From assembly GCF_900603025.1 (NCBI RefSeq), contig NZ_LR026975.1, positions 1,426,001-1,490,000 on the forward strand: a DNA stretch of 64,000 nt, read 5' to 3'. A program made the position numbers and the translations under genes. Below, one piece after another: positions 53,401 through 63,167 of this stretch. Origin of the DNA: Mycolicibacterium hassiacum DSM 44199. Lineage in GTDB: Bacteria > Actinomycetota > Actinomycetes > Mycobacteriales > Mycobacteriaceae. Positions within the stretch are counted from its first letter, which is position 1. Each line of letters begins with the position of its first letter. A model generated the notes under the pieces. That model had not been told where the DNA came from and did no database searches. It saw nothing but the letters and a program-made list of their open reading frames with translations.

Positions 53401-56400
53401 GTTGGTGGGGTGGTTTTCTCGGGTGGTTGAGGCTGTGGTGGGGGATGCCTCGGTGGTGGTTGGTGAGGTGGATCTGCTCGGTGTGGGTGAGCGGGATCTG
53501 GTGTTGTCGCGGTGGTCGGGTGTGGGTGTGGCTGCTGCGGTGGGGACTGCGGGGTGGTTGTGGGATTCGGCGGTGGGGGCGGATCCGGATGCGGTTGCGG
53601 TGGTTGACGGTGGTCGGGAGTTTTCGTATCGGGAGGTTGATGAGGCGTCGAATCGTTTGGCGCGGTTGTTGATCGGTTTGGGTGTGGGTCCGGAGCGGGC
53701 TGTCGGGGTGGCGGTGCCGCGGTGTGCGGAGTTGGTGGTTGCGTGGTGGGCGGTGATCAAGGCCGGTGGGGTGTTTGTGCCGGTGGATCGGTCTCATCCG
53801 GCGGCGCGGGTGGGGCAGGTGTTGGATGCCGCGGGTGCGGTGTGTGTGTTGACGTTCGGTGTCGATGAGGTCGATGGTGCGGGTTCGCGGCCGGTGGTGC
53901 GGCTGGATGGGTTGGATGTGTCGGGTTTTGCCGCGGGTGCGGTCACCGATGCCGAGCGGTTGGGCCCGGTGGACGCGCACACCGGTGCGTATGTGATCTT
54001 CACCTCCGGCTCCACCGGAGTGCCCAAAGGCGTCATCGTCACCCACGCCGGCATCCCGGCGCTCGCGGCTGCCCAGCGCGAGGTCTTCGGGCTGGGCCCC
54101 GATGCGCGGGTGCTGATGGTCGCCGCGCCCACCTTCGACGCCTCGGTGTTCGAGATGGTGCTCGCCGCCGGCGCCCGCGCCGCGCTCGTCGTCGCCGGCG
54201 AGGACGACTACGCCGGTGAGGGACTGGCCGCCGTGGTGGCCGGCCACCGGGTCGACGCGGTGGTGGTCACGCCGACTGTGCTGGCCACCCTCGAACCCAG
54301 CCGGGTGCCCACGCTCACCACCGTCATCACAGCGGGCGAGGCCTGCCCGCAGGAACTGGTGGCCGCCTGGGCGCCGGGGCGGCGCATGTTCAACGGCTAC
54401 GGCCCCACCGAGACCACTATCTGGGTGACCTGCAGTGAACTGCGGGTGGGTGAGCCGGTGCGGATCGGTTCGCCGATTGGTGGGGTGTGTGTGTTGGTGT
54501 TGGATGCGCGGTTGCATCCGGTGCCGGTGGGGGTGGTGGGGGAGTTGTATGTGGCTGGTCCGGCGGTGGCGCGGGGGTATGTGGGTCGGCCGGGGTTGAC
54601 CGCGGAGCGGTTTGTGGCCAATCCGTTCGGTGGGCCGGGGGAGCGGATGTATCGGACCGGGGATCTGGTGCGCTGGACGGCGGCGGGGACGTTGCAGTAT
54701 CTGGGGCGGGCCGATGCGCAGATCAAGCTGCGCGGTCAGCGCATCGAACTCGGCGAGATCGAGAACAGCCTGCTGGCCTGCCCGCAGGTGTCCCAGGCAG
54801 CGGCCACCCTGCACGAAACCGGCGCCGGCACTCAACTTGTCGCATACGTCAGCCTCGACGACACCGTCTCGACCGAGCGTGATGTTGAGGTGGTGGGGCA
54901 GTGGCAGCGGTTGTATGACCAGTTGTATGGGGCTGGGGTGGCCTCGGTTGAGTTGGGGATGGATTTTCGGGGGTGGAATTCGAGTTATTCGGGTGAGCCG
55001 ATTCCGTTGGAGCAGATGTTGCAGTGGCGGGCGGCGATTGTGGAGCGGATTGTTCGGTTGCGGCCGCAGCGGGTGTTGGAGATCGGGGTGGGGTCGGGTT
55101 TGTTGTTGGCGCAGTTGGCTCCGGAGTGTGAGCAGTATTGGGGGACGGATTTTTCGGCGCCGACGATTGAGCGGTTGCGGGAGCAGGTGGCTGGGCGGTC
55201 GTGGGGGGATCGGGTGCGGTTGCGGGTGCAGGCCGCTGATGTGGTGGAGGGTCTGCCGGAGGGGTTTTTCGACACCGTCGTGATCAATTCGGTGGTGCAG
55301 TATTTCCCGAGTGCGGCGTATTTGACCGCGGTGATTGATGCGGCGTTGGGGTTGTTGGCCGATGGTGGCGCGTTGGTGATCGGGGATGTGCGTCATTTCG
55401 GTCTGCAGGGGGCGTTCCAGACGGGTGTGGCGTTGGCGCGTGCGGGTGAGGGTGCGGATGCGGCGGAGGTTCGTCAGCGGGTGGCCCGGGCGGTGGTGGA
55501 TGAGCCGGAGTTGTTGTTGGCTCCGGAGTTCTTCACCGGTTGGGCGGGTTCGCGGCCGGCGGTGGCGGGGCTGGATGTTCAGGTCAAGCGTGCCGCGGGG
55601 GATAACGAGTTGACGCGGTACCGCTATGACGTGGTGGTGTATAAGAGCCCGGCGGTGGTGTATTCGGCGGCGTCGGCGCCGGTGTGGGAGTGGGGTCGGT
55701 GTGCGGGGTTGAGCGGGTTGCATGCCGAGTTGGTGGGGCAGCGTCCGGATGTGGTGCGGGTCAGTGGGATTCCGCGTGCCGGGGTGGTCGGTGATGTGCT
55801 GGTCGAGCAGGGGTTGGCCGATGGGTTGACGCTGGCGCAGGTGCTCGCGCAGCCGGTTCCGGATGGGGTCAGCGCCGAGCAGTTGCACGCTGTCGGTGAG
55901 GATGCCGGGTATCGGGTGGCGGTCAGTTGGGGCGCCCAGCCCGGCACGTTGGAGGCGGTGTTCGTGCTGCCGGAGTTGGTCGGTCCGGCGGTGTTGACCG
56001 ATGTGTACCGGTCGCATCCGGGGGCTGCGCGGGGTCCGCATGTCAACGATCCGCAGACCAACACCAAGATCAGCGCGGTGCGTCAGCAGCTGCGCACCCG
56101 GCTGCCCGACTACATGATGCCCAGCCAGATCCTGGTCCTCGACGAATTCCCGATGACCAGCTCCGGCAAGATCGACCGGCGCAACCTGCCGGCCCCGGTG
56201 TTCACCACCACCAGCTACCGCGCACCCCGCACCCCGGTGGAGAAAACCATCGCCGACATCTACGCCGACGTCCTCGGCCTCGACCACGCCGGCCTCGACG
56301 ACGACTTCTTCACCCTCGGCGGCGACTCACTGATCGCCACCCGGGTCGCCACCCGGTTGCAGCTCGCGCTCGGCCGCGAGGTCCCGGTGCGCTACCTGTT

Positions 56401-59400
56401 CGAGGCCCCGACCGTCGCCGGTCTCGCCGAACACCTCGACCAACACCGCAGCGGGCCCGCCCGTCCGGTGTTGGGGCCGCGGGTGCGTCCGGAGCGGGTT
56501 CCGTTGTCGTTTGCGCAGTCTCGGTTGTGGTTTTTGAACCGGTTCGAGGGTGGGGTGGCTACCTACAACGTCCCGGTCGCGCTGCAGATCACCGGGCCGC
56601 TTGATGTGGGGGCGTTGGGTGCGGCGTTGGATGATGTGATTGCGCGGCATGAGGCGTTGCGGACGGTGTTTCCGGATGTTGATGGGGTGCCGTATCAGCG
56701 GGTGTTGGAGCCGCGGGCGGGGATGTGGCGGCGTGGTGGGCCGGTGGTGGTGTCGGTTGATGAGGCCGATGTGGTCGGTGAGGTGTTGGCGCTGGCTGGG
56801 TATCGGTTCGATCTGGCGTCTGAGATTCCGGTTCGGGCGCAGATTTTCCAGTTGGGGCCGGAGCGGTTTGTGTTGGCGATTGTGGTGCATCACATCGCGT
56901 TCGATGGTTGGTCGACGGCTCCGATGGTGCGTGATGTGGCGGTGGCGTATGGGGCGCGTTGTCGGGGTGAGGTTCCGGGGTGGGAGCCGTTGCCGGTGCA
57001 GTATGCCGATTACACGTTGTGGCAGCAGGAGTGTTTGGGGTCGGAGTCTGATCCGGGCAGTGTGATTTCGGCGCAGTTGGCGTATTGGCGTTCGGAGTTG
57101 GCTGATCTGCCTGAGGTGGTGTCGTTGCCGCCGGATCGGCCGCGTCCGGCGGTGCCGAGTTATCGGGGGGATGGGGTGCCGGTGCGGATCGAGCCGCGGT
57201 TGTGGGCGGGGTTGAAGGCTGTGGCGGCGGCGTATAACGCGACGGCGTCGATGGTGTTGCAGGCGGTGGTGGCGACGGTGTTGCATCGGGCCGGCGCGGG
57301 TGAGGATATCGCGTTGGGTACGCCGATTGCTGGTCGGATGGATGCCGCGCTGGATGATCTGGTGGGGTTTTTCGTCAATACGTGGGTGTTGCGGGTTGGT
57401 GTGACGCCGCATATGCGGTTCAGTGAGGTGCTCGAGCGGGTTCGTCATAAGGCGTTGAACGCCTACAGCAATCAGGATGTGCCGTTCGAGCGGCTGGTCG
57501 AACAACTCAACCCCACCCGCTCCACCGCACACCAGCCGCTGTTCCAGGTGATGACGGCGTTCCAGAACAACCCGATGCCGGTGGTCGCCGGCTTCGGCGG
57601 TGTCAGCGTCACACCGCTGGACGCATCCACCCGAGCGGCGAAGTTCGACCTGGACATCGAACTGGCCGAGGTGCCGGGCGAGGATCCGAGCGCGCCGATC
57701 GCCGCGGGGACCATCACGTATGCGACGGATTTGTTCGATCGGTCGACGATTGAGCGGTTGGTGGGGTGGTTTTCTCGGGTGGTTGAGGCTGTGGTGGGGG
57801 ATGCCTCGGTGGTGGTTGGTGAGGTGGATCTGCTCGGTGTGGGTGAGCGGGATCTGGTGTTGTCGCGGTGGTCGGGTGTGGGTGTGGCTGCTGCGGTGGG
57901 GACTGCGGGGTGGTTGTGGGATTCGGCGGTGGGGGCGGATCCGGATGCGGTTGCGGTGGTTGACGGTGGTCGGGAGTTTTCGTATCGGGAGGTTGATGAG
58001 GCGTCGAATCGTTTGGCGCGGTTGTTGATCGGTTTGGGTGTGGGTCCGGAGCGGGCTGTCGGGGTGGCGGTGCCGCGGTGTGCGGAGTTGGTGGTTGCGT
58101 GGTGGGCGGTGATCAAGGCCGGTGGGGTGTTTGTGCCGGTGGATCGGTCTCATCCGGCGGCGCGGGTGGGGCAGGTGTTGGATGCCGCGGGTGCGGTGTG
58201 TGTGTTGACGTTCGGTGTCGATGAGGTCGATGGTGCGGGTTCGCGGCCGGTGGTGCGGCTGGATGGGTTGGATGTGTCGGGTTTTGCCGCGGGTGCGGTC
58301 ACCGATGCCGAGCGGTTGGGCCCGGTGGACGCGCACACCGGTGCGTATGTGATCTTCACCTCCGGCTCCACCGGAGTGCCCAAAGGCGTCATCGTCACCC
58401 ACGCCGGCATCCTCGGATGGGCCGAGGCACAACGGCAGACGTTCGGTCTGACCTCCGGTTCCCGCCTGCTGATGGTCGCCGCGCCCACCTTCGACGCCTC
58501 GGTCGGCGAGCTGCTGATGGCGGCGGCCTCCAACGCGGCCCTGGTGGTGGCGGCGCCGGACGCCTATGCGGGCGACCGGCTCACCGAACTGTTGGCCGAG
58601 CACCGCGTCGACCTCGCGATCATCACGCCGACCGTGCTGACCACCCTCGACCGCGGCCGGCTCGACGGACTGGGCACGGTGGTCGCCGTCGGCGAGGCCT
58701 GCCCGCAGGAACTGGTGGCCGCCTGGGCGCCGGGGCGGCGCATGTTCAACGGCTACGGCCCCACCGAGACCACTATCTGGGTGACCTGCAGTGAACTGCG
58801 GGTGGGTGAGCCGGTGCGGATCGGTTCGCCGATTGGTGGGGTGTGTGTGTTGGTGTTGGATGCGCGGTTGCATCCGGTGCCGGTGGGGGTGGTGGGGGAG
58901 TTGTATGTGGCTGGTCCGGCGGTGGCGCGGGGGTATGTGGGTCGGCCGGGGTTGACCGCGGAGCGGTTTGTGGCCAATCCGTTCGGTGGGCCGGGGGAGC
59001 GGATGTATCGGACCGGGGATCTGGTGCGCTGGACGGCGGCGGGGACGTTGCAGTATCTGGGGCGGGCCGATGCGCAGATCAAGCTGCGCGGTCAGCGCAT
59101 CGAACTCGGCGAGATCGAGAACAATCTGCTGGCCTGCCCCGAGGTGGCGCGTGCCGCGGCGATGGTGTACCAGACGGACGCCGGATCGCATCTGATCGCC
59201 TACATCAGCTTCGTCGAGGACCCGGCTCTCACCCCGGATCGTCGGACCGGTGCCGCCACCGAGCGTGATGTTGAGGTGGTGGGGCAGTGGCAGCGGTTGT
59301 ATGACCAGTTGTATGGGGCTGGGGTGGCCTCGGTTGAGTTGGGGATGGATTTTCGGGGGTGGAATTCGAGTTATTCGGGTGAGCCGATTCCGTTGGAGCA

Positions 59401-61285
59401 GATGTTGCAGTGGCGGGCGGCGATTGTGGAGCGGATTGTTCGGTTGCGGCCGCGGCGGGTGTTGGAGATCGGGGTGGGGTCGGGTTTGTTGTTGGCGCAG
59501 TTGGCTCCGGAGTGTGAGCAGTATTGGGGGACGGATTTTTCGGCGCCGACGATTGAGCGGTTGCGGGAGCAGGTGGCTGGGCGGTCGTGGGGGGATCGGG
59601 TGCGGTTGCGGGTGCAGGCCGCTGATGTGGTGGAGGGTCTGCCGGAGGGGTTTTTCGACACCGTCGTGATCAATTCGGTGGTGCAGTATTTCCCGAGTGC
59701 GGCGTATTTGACCGCGGTGATTGATGCGGCGTTGGGGTTGTTGGCCGATGGTGGCGCGTTGGTGATCGGGGATGTGCGTCATTTCGGTCTGCAGGGGGCG
59801 TTCCAGACGGGTGTGGCGTTGGCGCGTGCGGGTGAGGGTGCGGATGCGGCGGAGGTTCGTCAGCGGGTGGCCCGGGCGGTGGTGGATGAGCCGGAGTTGT
59901 TGTTGGCTCCGGAGTTCTTCACCGGTTGGGCGGGTTCGCGGCCGGCGGTGGCGGGGCTGGATGTTCAGGTCAAGCGTGCCGCGGGGGATAACGAGTTGAC
60001 GCGGTACCGCTATGACGTGGTGGTGTATAAGAGCCCGGCGGTGGTGTATTCGGCGGCGTCGGCGCCGGTGTGGGAGTGGGGTCGGTGTGCGGGGTTGAGC
60101 GGGTTGCATGCCGAGTTGGTGGGGCAGCGTCCGGATGTGGTGCGGGTCAGTGGGATTCCGCGTGCCGGGGTGGTCGGTGATGTGCTGGTCGAGCAGGGGT
60201 TGGCCGATGGGTTGACGCTGGCGCAGGTGCTCGCGCAGCCGGTTCCGGATGGGGTCAGCGCCGAGCAGTTGCACGCTGTCGGTGAGGATGCCGGGTATCG
60301 GGTGGCGGTCAGTTGGGGCGCCCAGCCCGGCACGTTGGAGGCGGTGTTCGTGCTGCCGGAGTTGGTCGGTCCGGCGGTGTTGACCGATGTGTACCGGTCG
60401 CATCCGGGGGCTGCGCGGGGTCCGCATGTCAACGATCCGCAGACCAACACCAAGATCAGCGCGGTGCGTCAGCAGCTGCGCACCCGGCTGCCCGACTACA
60501 TGATGCCCAGCCAGATCCTGGTCCTCGACGAATTCCCGATGACCAGCTCCGGCAAGATCGACCGGCGTAACCTGCCGGCCCCGGTGTTCACCACCACCAG
60601 CTACCGCGCACCCCGCACCCCGGTGGAGAAAACCATCGCCGACATCTACGCCGACGTCCTCGGCCTCGACCACGCCGGCCTCGACGACGACTTCTTCACC
60701 CTCGGCGGCGACTCACTGTCGGCCATGCGGCTGATCGCCGCGATCCGATCGAGTCTGGGCGTGGACATATCCGTGCCGACCGTGTTCGAGGCCCCGACCG
60801 TCGAAAGCCTCAGCCGCCGAGTCGAATCGAACAGCGTCTCGGTCGAGGTGGCGCCGGTCCAGCCGCTGAAGCCCGGCACCGGCGCCCCGCTGTTCTGCGT
60901 CCACGCCGGCGGCGGGATGAGCTGGGCCTATCACGCGCTCAGCCCGTACGTCGACTGCCCGATCATCGGTATCCAACAGGTGCCGCAGGAGGGCGAGACC
61001 CCGCCCCGGTCCGTGCAGGAGATGGCGCGCAACTACGCCGACCGGATCCAGCGGACCGCACCGACCGGGCCGTACCGCCTGCTCGGCTGGTCCTTCGGCG
61101 GCGTGGTCGCTCACGAACTGGCCGTCGAACTGCGGCGCCGCGGCTGCGAGGTCGAGGTGTTGATCCTGCTCGACGCCCAGCCCACCGGCAGCGACAAGGG
61201 GGGCCTGCCCGACGAGGAGTTCGGCGAGGCGGAGATGCTGGAGAGCGTATTGCGGCTCTTCCGAGTTGGTAGGGGTCTGGTGTGA
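41387..61285 (+). CDS. Non-ribosomal peptide synthetase, five modules, thioesterase interrupted by an IS element
   Basis: 6632-aa enzyme that adds residues 5-9: C-A-T / C-A-T-E / C-A-T / C-A-MT-T / C-A-MT-T-TE. C-domain HH motifs are at residues 138, 1156, 2684, 3717 and 5167; A3 core motifs at 596, 1647, 3142, 4205 (FTSGSTG) and 5656; carrier serines at 971, 2024, 3532, 4981 and 6443; E motif at 2196; N-methyltransferase motif LEIGVGSG at 4565 and 6027. The thioesterase has GWSFG with Ser6569 and Asp6596 but stops after 9 residues read from the IS end; its His lies beyond the IS at 63019. Without the IS the protein would have 6745 aa. ATG 41387 overlaps the upstream NRPS stop. The product is unknown. 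Confidence 0.93.
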   Translation: MRIADVLPLTPLQQGLFFHSRTTDRGDDVYAVQLDIAIAGPLNRQRLQGALDTVAGRHPHLLARFDDQFEQPVQVIPADPELRCRYVELDPGADIDTQVDRICAEERAAVHSITEDPPLRAALIHTAADRYRFVLTSHHIVMDGWSMPILLGEIFAGYRGQRLPAPVPYRRFLAWLAERDHQAARTAWRDALAGLDGPTLIAPPDRLHIGRRGVESFPVSAEIAEAITELARACNTTANIVLQAAYAQLLTWLTGQHDVVFGAVVSARPTDVIGAESMVGLLINTVPVRARITATTTTADLLAQLQRAHVELLEHQHLALTEIHRLAGHQHLFDTLFVYENYPIDTAALSTHGDLAITGFSGREYNHYPLTVQAQPGQELRLRVEYDTDLFTAAEITTLIDRMIRGLGVMATDPARRLSTLNLLDDAEHARLHTIGNREVLDRPTERVTVPDLFGALVAQTPDAVAVVCGNETWTFRQLDDAANRLAHALSELGIGSGQCVALLLERSARAVVAMLATLKTGAAYLAVDPVLPDPRIAFLLTDAAPSAVISNTELASRLGYFTGTLIDVDDPRIADNPPTSPAVTPDPDDIAYLIYTSGTTGTPKGVAISQDNLAHLAASMPAHLPARQVWTQCHSYAFDFSVWEIWAALLSGNRLVVVPDEVVSAPEEFRRLLVAEHVNVLTQTPSAAGALSPEGLDSTALLLGGEPCPADVVDRWARDRVVINAYGPTEITVYAAMSAPLSPGSAVPIGAPVATAAVFVLDGWLRPVPVGVVGELYVGGRGVGVGYLRRPGLTGSRFVACPFGPPGQRMYRTGDLVRWDADGQLVYLGRADEQVKIRGFRIELGEVQAALAGCDGVDQAAVIVREDRPGDRRLVGYITGDADPGEVRAAVAQRLPAYMVPAAVVVIDVLPLTVNGKLDKRALPAPEYSTGRYRAPTDAVEEILAGIYAQTLGLERVSIDDSFFDLGGDSITAMRLVAAANKAFDSNLSTREVFEAPTVAGLALRVGVGSRRVAPLVAVDRPAVVPLSYAQQRLWFIDQLQGPSPVYNMAAALRLDGRLDVAALGSALADVVARHESLRTVFVADGGVPQQVVLPAEGADFGWRVVDATDWTEQQLQREIVDTARHGFDLSTEIPLRTTLFRTGPEQHVLVAVVHHIAADGWSMTPLIADLQTAYTSRCAGTGPDWAPLPVQYIDYTLWQRAQLGDPDDADSPIAAQLAYWEETLAGLPERLELPTDRPYPAEADQRGASVPVEWSAQLQRDLARLAREHNTTTFMVVAAGLLGLLSRVSNSTDVAIGFPVAGREEAALEKLIGLFVNTLVLRVNTSDNPPVRELLRRVRQQTLAAFEHQDVPFEVLVERLNPTRSMSHHPLVQVVLAWQDAAGSAATGTLGDVRISPMPVELGSARMDLTFSLGERFSESGVPVGICGAVEYRTDVFDRVTVEGLVARFERVLGQMVADVSRRVSGLDVLVDGEWDRLAGWGCWPVGGERVAPGVGVSITGRFAEVVGGCAGAVAVVDGGRSWTYGELDAASNRLAHRLIGAGVGPGDAVVVLLERSAEAVAAILGVLKAGAVYVPIDPVVPDARIGFIVHDATPKVVVSARELTGRIAGFGVPVIDVTDPGLARCPATAPTVSVAPDDLAHIIYTSGTTGQPKGVAVTHANVTRLFDGLDAMWTSPDNVWTQCASLAFDYSVWEMWGALLHGGRLVVVPDAVTHSPDELQDLLAAEGVTVLSQTPTAVAMLSPEQVDTPTLVVAAEACPTDVVNRWAPGRTMVNGYGPTETTVYATLSDPLVAGVSVVPVGRAVPGAVLFVLDGWLRPVPVGVVGELYVGGRGVGVGYVGRAGLTASRFVACPFAGVGERMYRSGDLVRWGADGQLHYLGRADEQVKIRGFRIELGEVQAALAGCDGVDQAAVIVREDRPGDRRLVGYVTGDADPGEVRAAVAQRLPAYMVPAAVVVIDVLPLTVNGKLDKRALPAPDFGGGGCRPPSNAVEEILAGVFAEVLGLDRVGVDDSFFDLGGDSILSMQVVARARAAGLRCRPKDIFVEQTVARLARVVTVGDGGVEGGDDGSGSITATPIMRWLAEVDGPTEQFNQAVVLTAPEGVAEADVVVLLQALLDHHPMLRLRAERGGGGGWVLSVPEPGSVDAAGCVLTVDVLSADAVRAARAKLDPAAGVVLSALWVVSQRRLVVIVHHLAVDAVSWRILVEDLNIAWAQRVRGQSIVLASVGTSFARWAALLAEQATAESVVGFADAWKQITAASAILPSPDPRADTYATAGQLAVELDTDITEQLLTRVPAAFHTGVHEVLLIALAIACAEFIGNGAVPIGIDVETHGRDSDLGVDVDLSRTVGWFTTKHPVALAIHRPAWQKITTGDPDLAALFKHAKEQLRTQPPAHTYGLLRYLNPTTDLPHTQPPIAYNYLGRLTAAPTDATQSVPAGFWNIDQDNMSRVGAATVAPVPLGHAVELTAGVADSGSGVRLAASWTWARSVLSEQQVGRLSRLWCEVLAGLCACVVRGGGGLTPSDVVPAVLSQRQIEELERRCAVADVLPLTPLQQGLLFHAAAVGADGDDVYAVQLDIELTGRLDAQRLRAALGSVLRRHPHLAAHFITDYDEPVQLIPADPQLHWTYGDFGSASGVDEQLDSLRADERAAVLDLARPPLFRAALARTGSDRYHLILTNHHIILDGWSLPILLAEILAGYQGRHLPPATPYRRFVCWLAERDHHSAYTAWRTALADLDNPTLIAPGQRIRLGARGIASTRLPKEITGHIGELSRRCHSTVSTVLQAAYAQVLMMLTGQHDVVFGTAVSGRPADLPGAEAMVGLFINTVPVRARATAVTTGAELVEQLQRFYTDTLDHHHLALTDIHRAAGHDQLFDTLFVYENYPINTGALPSDDTVAITGFTGREFNHYPLTVQVTPGDELGIRIEYDTEVFEPDRIDAVIGWLERALRTMSTDPTRPVRAVDVVDPTARGDLDAWSNRVVLATPVAPCPSIPEAFAAQAARTPDTTAVSCNGHTLTYRQLDNAANRLAHRLRQSGAAPGRAVALLVSRSTDAIVAILAVLKTGAAYLPIDPALPAARVDFMMADAAPVAAVATPGHADRLAGYGIPIIDTADPAAAAQPDTPPPGPAADDLAYLIYTSGTTGIPKGVAITHRNVIELLRSLDADIAPTAVWSQWHSYSFDVSVCEIWGALLGGGRLVVVPEDVTRSPDRFRELLARESVTVLSQTPSAFYALQNSDLQCAASELNLDAVLFAGEALEPPRLRTWFERHPDTPRLLNLYGTTETTVHASIRQIVETDTAHTASPVGVPLAHLAFFVLDGWLRPVPVGVVGELYIAGTGLGLGYWRRAGLTASRFVACPHAEAAGQRMYRTGDLVRWGTDGQLRYLGRADEQVKIRGYRVELGEIQAAMLALDGVEQAVVLAREDRPGDKRLVGYVTGTADPAGIRTALAERLPAYMVPSAVVAVDALPLTVNGKLDKRALPAPEYTGTGYRAPATAAEEILAGLYAQVLGLERVGVDDSFFDLGGDSLLAMRMINAINTHLDARIEVRTLFEAPTVAQLAERIDDSAQRRPVLGPRVRPERVPLSFAQSRLWFLNRFEGGVATYNMPTAFRITGPLDVGALGAALDDVIARHEALRTVFPDVDGVPYQRVLEPRAGMWRRGGPVVVSVDEADVVGEVLALAGYRFDLASEIPVRAQIFQLGPERFVLAIVVHHIAFDGWSTAPMVRDVAVAYGARCRGEVPGWEPLPVQYADYTLWQQECLGSESDPGSVISAQLAYWRSELADLPEVVSLPPDRPRPAVPSYRGDGVPVRIEPRLWAGLKAVAAAYNATASMVLQAVVATVLHRAGAGEDIALGTPIAGRMDAALDDLVGFFVNTWVLRVGVTPHMRFSEVLERVRHKALNAYSNQDVPFERLVEQLNPTRSTAHHPLFQVAMIFQNNIAPEIRFHDLQVEPAAALTGTAKFDLDIDMKEIPDETTGAPMAAGLVTYATDLFDRSTIERLVGWFSRVVEAVVGDASVVVGEVDLLGVGERDLVLSRWSGVGVAAAVGTAGWLWDSAVGADPDAVAVVDGGREFSYREVDEASNRLARLLIGLGVGPERAVGVAVPRCAELVVAWWAVIKAGGVFVPVDRSHPAARVGQVLDAAGAVCVLTFGVDEVDGAGSRPVVRLDGLDVSGFAAGAVTDAERLGPVDAHTGAYVIFTSGSTGVPKGVIVTHAGIPALAAAQREVFGLGPDARVLMVAAPTFDASVFEMVLAAGARAALVVAGEDDYAGEGLAAVVAGHRVDAVVVTPTVLATLEPSRVPTLTTVITAGEACPQELVAAWAPGRRMFNGYGPTETTIWVTCSELRVGEPVRIGSPIGGVCVLVLDARLHPVPVGVVGELYVAGPAVARGYVGRPGLTAERFVANPFGGPGERMYRTGDLVRWTAAGTLQYLGRADAQIKLRGQRIELGEIENSLLACPQVSQAAATLHETGAGTQLVAYVSLDDTVSTERDVEVVGQWQRLYDQLYGAGVASVELGMDFRGWNSSYSGEPIPLEQMLQWRAAIVERIVRLRPQRVLEIGVGSGLLLAQLAPECEQYWGTDFSAPTIERLREQVAGRSWGDRVRLRVQAADVVEGLPEGFFDTVVINSVVQYFPSAAYLTAVIDAALGLLADGGALVIGDVRHFGLQGAFQTGVALARAGEGADAAEVRQRVARAVVDEPELLLAPEFFTGWAGSRPAVAGLDVQVKRAAGDNELTRYRYDVVVYKSPAVVYSAASAPVWEWGRCAGLSGLHAELVGQRPDVVRVSGIPRAGVVGDVLVEQGLADGLTLAQVLAQPVPDGVSAEQLHAVGEDAGYRVAVSWGAQPGTLEAVFVLPELVGPAVLTDVYRSHPGAARGPHVNDPQTNTKISAVRQQLRTRLPDYMMPSQILVLDEFPMTSSGKIDRRNLPAPVFTTTSYRAPRTPVEKTIADIYADVLGLDHAGLDDDFFTLGGDSLIATRVATRLQLALGREVPVRYLFEAPTVAGLAEHLDQHRSGPARPVLGPRVRPERVPLSFAQSRLWFLNRFEGGVATYNVPVALQITGPLDVGALGAALDDVIARHEALRTVFPDVDGVPYQRVLEPRAGMWRRGGPVVVSVDEADVVGEVLALAGYRFDLASEIPVRAQIFQLGPERFVLAIVVHHIAFDGWSTAPMVRDVAVAYGARCRGEVPGWEPLPVQYADYTLWQQECLGSESDPGSVISAQLAYWRSELADLPEVVSLPPDRPRPAVPSYRGDGVPVRIEPRLWAGLKAVAAAYNATASMVLQAVVATVLHRAGAGEDIALGTPIAGRMDAALDDLVGFFVNTWVLRVGVTPHMRFSEVLERVRHKALNAYSNQDVPFERLVEQLNPTRSTAHQPLFQVMTAFQNNPMPVVAGFGGVSVTPLDASTRAAKFDLDIELAEVPGEDPSAPIAAGTITYATDLFDRSTIERLVGWFSRVVEAVVGDASVVVGEVDLLGVGERDLVLSRWSGVGVAAAVGTAGWLWDSAVGADPDAVAVVDGGREFSYREVDEASNRLARLLIGLGVGPERAVGVAVPRCAELVVAWWAVIKAGGVFVPVDRSHPAARVGQVLDAAGAVCVLTFGVDEVDGAGSRPVVRLDGLDVSGFAAGAVTDAERLGPVDAHTGAYVIFTSGSTGVPKGVIVTHAGILGWAEAQRQTFGLTSGSRLLMVAAPTFDASVGELLMAAASNAALVVAAPDAYAGDRLTELLAEHRVDLAIITPTVLTTLDRGRLDGLGTVVAVGEACPQELVAAWAPGRRMFNGYGPTETTIWVTCSELRVGEPVRIGSPIGGVCVLVLDARLHPVPVGVVGELYVAGPAVARGYVGRPGLTAERFVANPFGGPGERMYRTGDLVRWTAAGTLQYLGRADAQIKLRGQRIELGEIENNLLACPEVARAAAMVYQTDAGSHLIAYISFVEDPALTPDRRTGAATERDVEVVGQWQRLYDQLYGAGVASVELGMDFRGWNSSYSGEPIPLEQMLQWRAAIVERIVRLRPRRVLEIGVGSGLLLAQLAPECEQYWGTDFSAPTIERLREQVAGRSWGDRVRLRVQAADVVEGLPEGFFDTVVINSVVQYFPSAAYLTAVIDAALGLLADGGALVIGDVRHFGLQGAFQTGVALARAGEGADAAEVRQRVARAVVDEPELLLAPEFFTGWAGSRPAVAGLDVQVKRAAGDNELTRYRYDVVVYKSPAVVYSAASAPVWEWGRCAGLSGLHAELVGQRPDVVRVSGIPRAGVVGDVLVEQGLADGLTLAQVLAQPVPDGVSAEQLHAVGEDAGYRVAVSWGAQPGTLEAVFVLPELVGPAVLTDVYRSHPGAARGPHVNDPQTNTKISAVRQQLRTRLPDYMMPSQILVLDEFPMTSSGKIDRRNLPAPVFTTTSYRAPRTPVEKTIADIYADVLGLDHAGLDDDFFTLGGDSLSAMRLIAAIRSSLGVDISVPTVFEAPTVESLSRRVESNSVSVEVAPVQPLKPGTGAPLFCVHAGGGMSWAYHALSPYVDCPIIGIQQVPQEGETPPRSVQEMARNYADRIQRTAPTGPYRLLGWSFGGVVAHELAVELRRRGCEVEVLILLDAQPTGSDKGGLPDEEFGEAEMLESVLRLFRVGRGLV
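44411..49005 (+). other. NRPS module 6: C - A6 - T - E
   Basis: LCL-type C domain, then a copy of the A-T-E of module 2, so the same amino acid in D form is expected at positions 2 and 6. Confidence 0.75.
45623..48667 (+). repeat. NRPS cassette beta, copy 2 (C6 end-A6-T-E6)
   Basis: Partner of 30343-33387. After a short unlike stretch, identity resumes as the delta repeat. Confidence 0.9.
48770..49461 (+). repeat. NRPS cassette delta, copy 2 (E end-C7 start)
   Basis: Partner of 33475-34166. Confidence 0.85.
49006..52110 (+). other. NRPS module 7: C(DCL) - A7 - T
   Basis: A7 is unlike the other A domains and C-rich throughout. Its pocket reads Asp-Val-Cys-Ser-Leu-Ala-Leu-Val-His-Lys, with a Cys at the position that is Trp in most others here. 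NLYGTTETT replaces the usual GYGPTETT. Substrate not assigned. Confidence 0.7.
52108..56326 (+). repeat. Tandem module repeat gamma, copy 1
   Basis: Module 8 matches module 9 over about 4.3 kb (offset 4353 bp, then 4386 bp after the A8 linker). Unlike blocks are at about 52210-52240, 53180-53365, 54050-54330 (substrate pocket) and 54770-54874. Confidence 0.9.
52111..56460 (+). other. NRPS module 8: C - A8 - N-methyltransferase - T
   Basis: The A domain is interrupted between core motifs A8 and A9 by a SAM-dependent methyltransferase ([15 protein letters not shown]), so residue 8 should be N-methylated before condensation. The pocket reads Asp-Ala-Phe-Val-Ile-Ala-Gly-Ile-Trp-Lys, perhaps an aliphatic substrate. 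Confidence 0.75.
56461..60712 (+). repeat. Tandem module repeat gamma, copy 2
   Basis: Module 9 partner of 52108-56326; identity ends at the carrier serine codon region of the T domain. Confidence 0.9.
61246..61253 (+). repeat. Target-site duplication, left copy
   Basis: CGTATTGC, an exact 8-bp match to 62715-62722 on the other side of the IS; 8 bp is the usual length for the ISL3 family. Confidence 0.95.
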
Positions 61286-62714
61286 CCGATTCGGATCGTG
61301 TCGGTGACTGATTGAGGGCTCGCGCCCTTGTCAACTGGGTGTTCTTGACGCATCCAGAAGCAAAGGCGCGAGCTTGCCCCAGACTAGTGGTTCCCTGCTG
61401 CTTGGACTCGACGGTGTCGTCGTGGAGTCTGTGCATGTCGACCTCGACCGAACCCGCACCATCTATGTCCGCACCGCCGAGCAGTGGGTCGGCGTGTGTC
61501 CTGGATGCATGGTCCGGTCAGCTCGCTCGAAGGGCTGGGTGAGCACTCGGCCCCGCGATATCAAGATCGGGCCGGACATTCCCCGGATCGTGTGGCGGAA
61601 ACGAAAGTGGTTGTGCGCCAACATGTGTTGTGACCGCAAGTCATTCACAGAGTCGGTGCCGTCGATCCCGCCGCGAGCACGGGTGACGGTGCGGGCCAAG
61701 CGCGAGATGGCCTCGGCGGTGCTTGACGATGACCGCTCGGTCAAGGCGGTCGCCGCCGCGTACGGCTGCACCTGGAACACCTGTCACGACGCGGTCATCG
61801 CCACGGCGGACCCGGTGCTGGCCGGCGAACCCGAAGCCGTGAGCGTGCTGGGAATCGACGAGACCCGTCGCGGCAAGGCCAAATGGGAGACCTGCTCGCA
61901 GACCGGTACCCGATCCTGGGTGGACCGCTTCGACACCGGGCTGGTCGATATCACCGGCACGGGCGGGTTGTTGGTGCAGGTCAACGGCCGTGCGGCCAAA
62001 CCGGTGACCGACTGGCTGGATCAGCGTGATCCCGGCTGGAAGGCCACCATCGAGTTCGTCGCGATCGACATGTCGGTCACCTACGCCAACGCTGCGCGCC
62101 AAGCGTTGCCGCACGCGAAGCTGATCGTCGATCGGTTTCATCTGGTCAAGCGGGCCAACGAAATGGTCGATGAGGTCCGGCGCCGCACTACCCAAGCCCA
62201 CCGTTTGCGCCGCGGACGCAAAAGCGACCCCGAATGGATCAACCGGCGCCGGCTGCTGCGCGCCGCTGAGCGATTGACCGATGAGCAACGCCACAAGCTG
62301 TTCGTGAAACTGACCTCAGCGGACCCCAATGGCGACATCGCCGCCGCCTGGATCGCCAAAGAGCTCCTACGAGATGTGTTGGCCTGCACCGCCCGTGGCG
62401 GATTGACCTACGAGATCCGCGATGCGCTGTACCGGTTCTACACGTTCTGCGCCGCCTGCTCGGTGCCCGAGATCAGCAAGCTTGCCCGCACCATCTCAGC
62501 ATGGCAGGAGCCGATGATCCTGGCCATCCAGACCGGACTGTCCAACGCCCGCAGCGAAGGCTACAACCGCATCATCAAACACGTCGGCCGCATCGCCTTC
62601 GGATTCCGCAACCCAGAAAACCAACGCCGCCGAGTACGGTGGGCCTGCACCCGCCAATCCCGGCGGACGCCACCCAGCACCAAGCAGGTACGCCCCTGCT
62701 AACTCGGAAGAGCC
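61254..62714 (+). mobile_element. ISL3-family insertion sequence, complete (1461 bp)
   Basis: Ends are inverted repeats at 61254-61275 and 62693-62714: 22 bp with 20 matches, both starting GGCTCTTCCGAGTT from outside to inside, like other ISL3/IS1096-type ends. One full-length transposase gene fills the element. The exact 8-bp duplication and intact frame point to a recent insertion. It lies in the thioesterase domain of the second NRPS gene. Confidence 0.95.
61374..62702 (+). CDS. ISL3-family transposase
   Basis: A 442-aa DDE transposase. The N-terminal zinc-binding part (CPGC at 42-45, CANMCC at 81-86) and a helix-turn-helix are followed by the DDE domain: Asp162 in LGIDETRRGK, Asp232 in VAIDMS and Glu in NARSEGYNRIIK near residue 395. 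FGFRNPEN near the end is typical of the family. The start is TTG 61374; no ATG fits better. The gene ends 12 bp before the element end and shows no frameshift, so the element may be active. Confidence 0.93.
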   Translation: MPQTSGSLLLGLDGVVVESVHVDLDRTRTIYVRTAEQWVGVCPGCMVRSARSKGWVSTRPRDIKIGPDIPRIVWRKRKWLCANMCCDRKSFTESVPSIPPRARVTVRAKREMASAVLDDDRSVKAVAAAYGCTWNTCHDAVIATADPVLAGEPEAVSVLGIDETRRGKAKWETCSQTGTRSWVDRFDTGLVDITGTGGLLVQVNGRAAKPVTDWLDQRDPGWKATIEFVAIDMSVTYANAARQALPHAKLIVDRFHLVKRANEMVDEVRRRTTQAHRLRRGRKSDPEWINRRRLLRAAERLTDEQRHKLFVKLTSADPNGDIAAAWIAKELLRDVLACTARGGLTYEIRDALYRFYTFCAACSVPEISKLARTISAWQEPMILAIQTGLSNARSEGYNRIIKHVGRIAFGFRNPENQRRRVRWACTRQSRRTPPSTKQVRPC

Positions 62715-62722
62715 CGTATTGC
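62715..62722 (+). repeat. Target-site duplication, right copy
   Basis: CGTATTGC, the same as 61246-61253. Joining the two flanks through one copy restores the NRPS reading frame exactly. Confidence 0.95.
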
Positions 62723-63093
62723 GGATGTGCAACATCGAGGTGCCGGACCAGGACGAGCCACTGACGGTCGAACAGGCCGAAGCCCTGCTGCGCGAACACG
62801 CGGCGGTGGAGTTCCGCCGCTACACCTATCTGCGCGACCTGATCGTCGGCAACATCAACACCAACAGGGGGCTCTACCGCGACTACCAGCCGGAGATCTA
62901 CGACGGCGACATGGTCGTCTTCACCGCGGTGGGCGAGACCGAGACCGGCCCGTCGGCGACCGAGAGTTGGCGCCCGTACGTCACCGGCGACATCGCCGAG
63001 TACCGGGTCGACTGCATCCACGCCGATATGCTCACCGTTGAATCCGTCGCCAAGTACGGTGAGCAGTTGCGCCGGATCCTGCGCGGCGACTGA
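62723..63093 (+). pseudogene. Detached C-terminal part of the NRPS thioesterase
   Basis: The remaining 122 codons of the second NRPS gene, beginning in the codon cut by the IS (first whole codon ATG 62725, MCNIEVPDQD). It holds the end of the lid and core of the thioesterase and the catalytic His in CIHADML (codon 63019-63021). A TTG at 62719 or the ATG could start a 120-residue peptide, but no ribosome-binding site is seen and it lacks Ser and Asp. It is treated as a broken gene part. Confidence 0.9.
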
Positions 63094-63167
63094 CCCGTTG
63101 ACGCTGCAGCCATGGCGCAGAAGTGCGGGTGGCCAACGCCGTAGCCGCAGACTCAACGCGCCGGCGC

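Larger units (their letters stand above)
56461..61253 (+). other. NRPS module 9: C - A9 - N-methyltransferase - T - partial TE
   Basis: Nearly a copy of module 8 except for the pocket region and a few linkers. The pocket reads Asp-Ala-Gly-Ile-Val-Val-Gly-Ile-Trp-Lys. The terminal type I thioesterase begins near 60880 (LFCVHAGGG) and is cut by the IS at 61254. Confidence 0.75.

Noticed and set aside
49463..56287. Very long minus-strand open frames opposite the NRPS genes (also near 27073-29325, 31258-34830, 37591-40416, 56327-60673)
   Set aside because: They follow from the skewed codon use of the + strand NRPS genes. Their translations are Arg/His/Pro-rich without domains, and they repeat wherever the cassettes repeat.
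27421..60712. NRPS repeats as an assembly error
   Set aside because: Frames stay open, each copy has its own unique flanks, and the module order makes biochemical sense. A long-read check is still wise for the beta repeat.
26065..61285. CRISPR or short tandem repeat array
   Set aside because: The repeats are kilobase-sized coding cassettes; no 20-50 bp repeat-spacer pattern and no cas genes are present.
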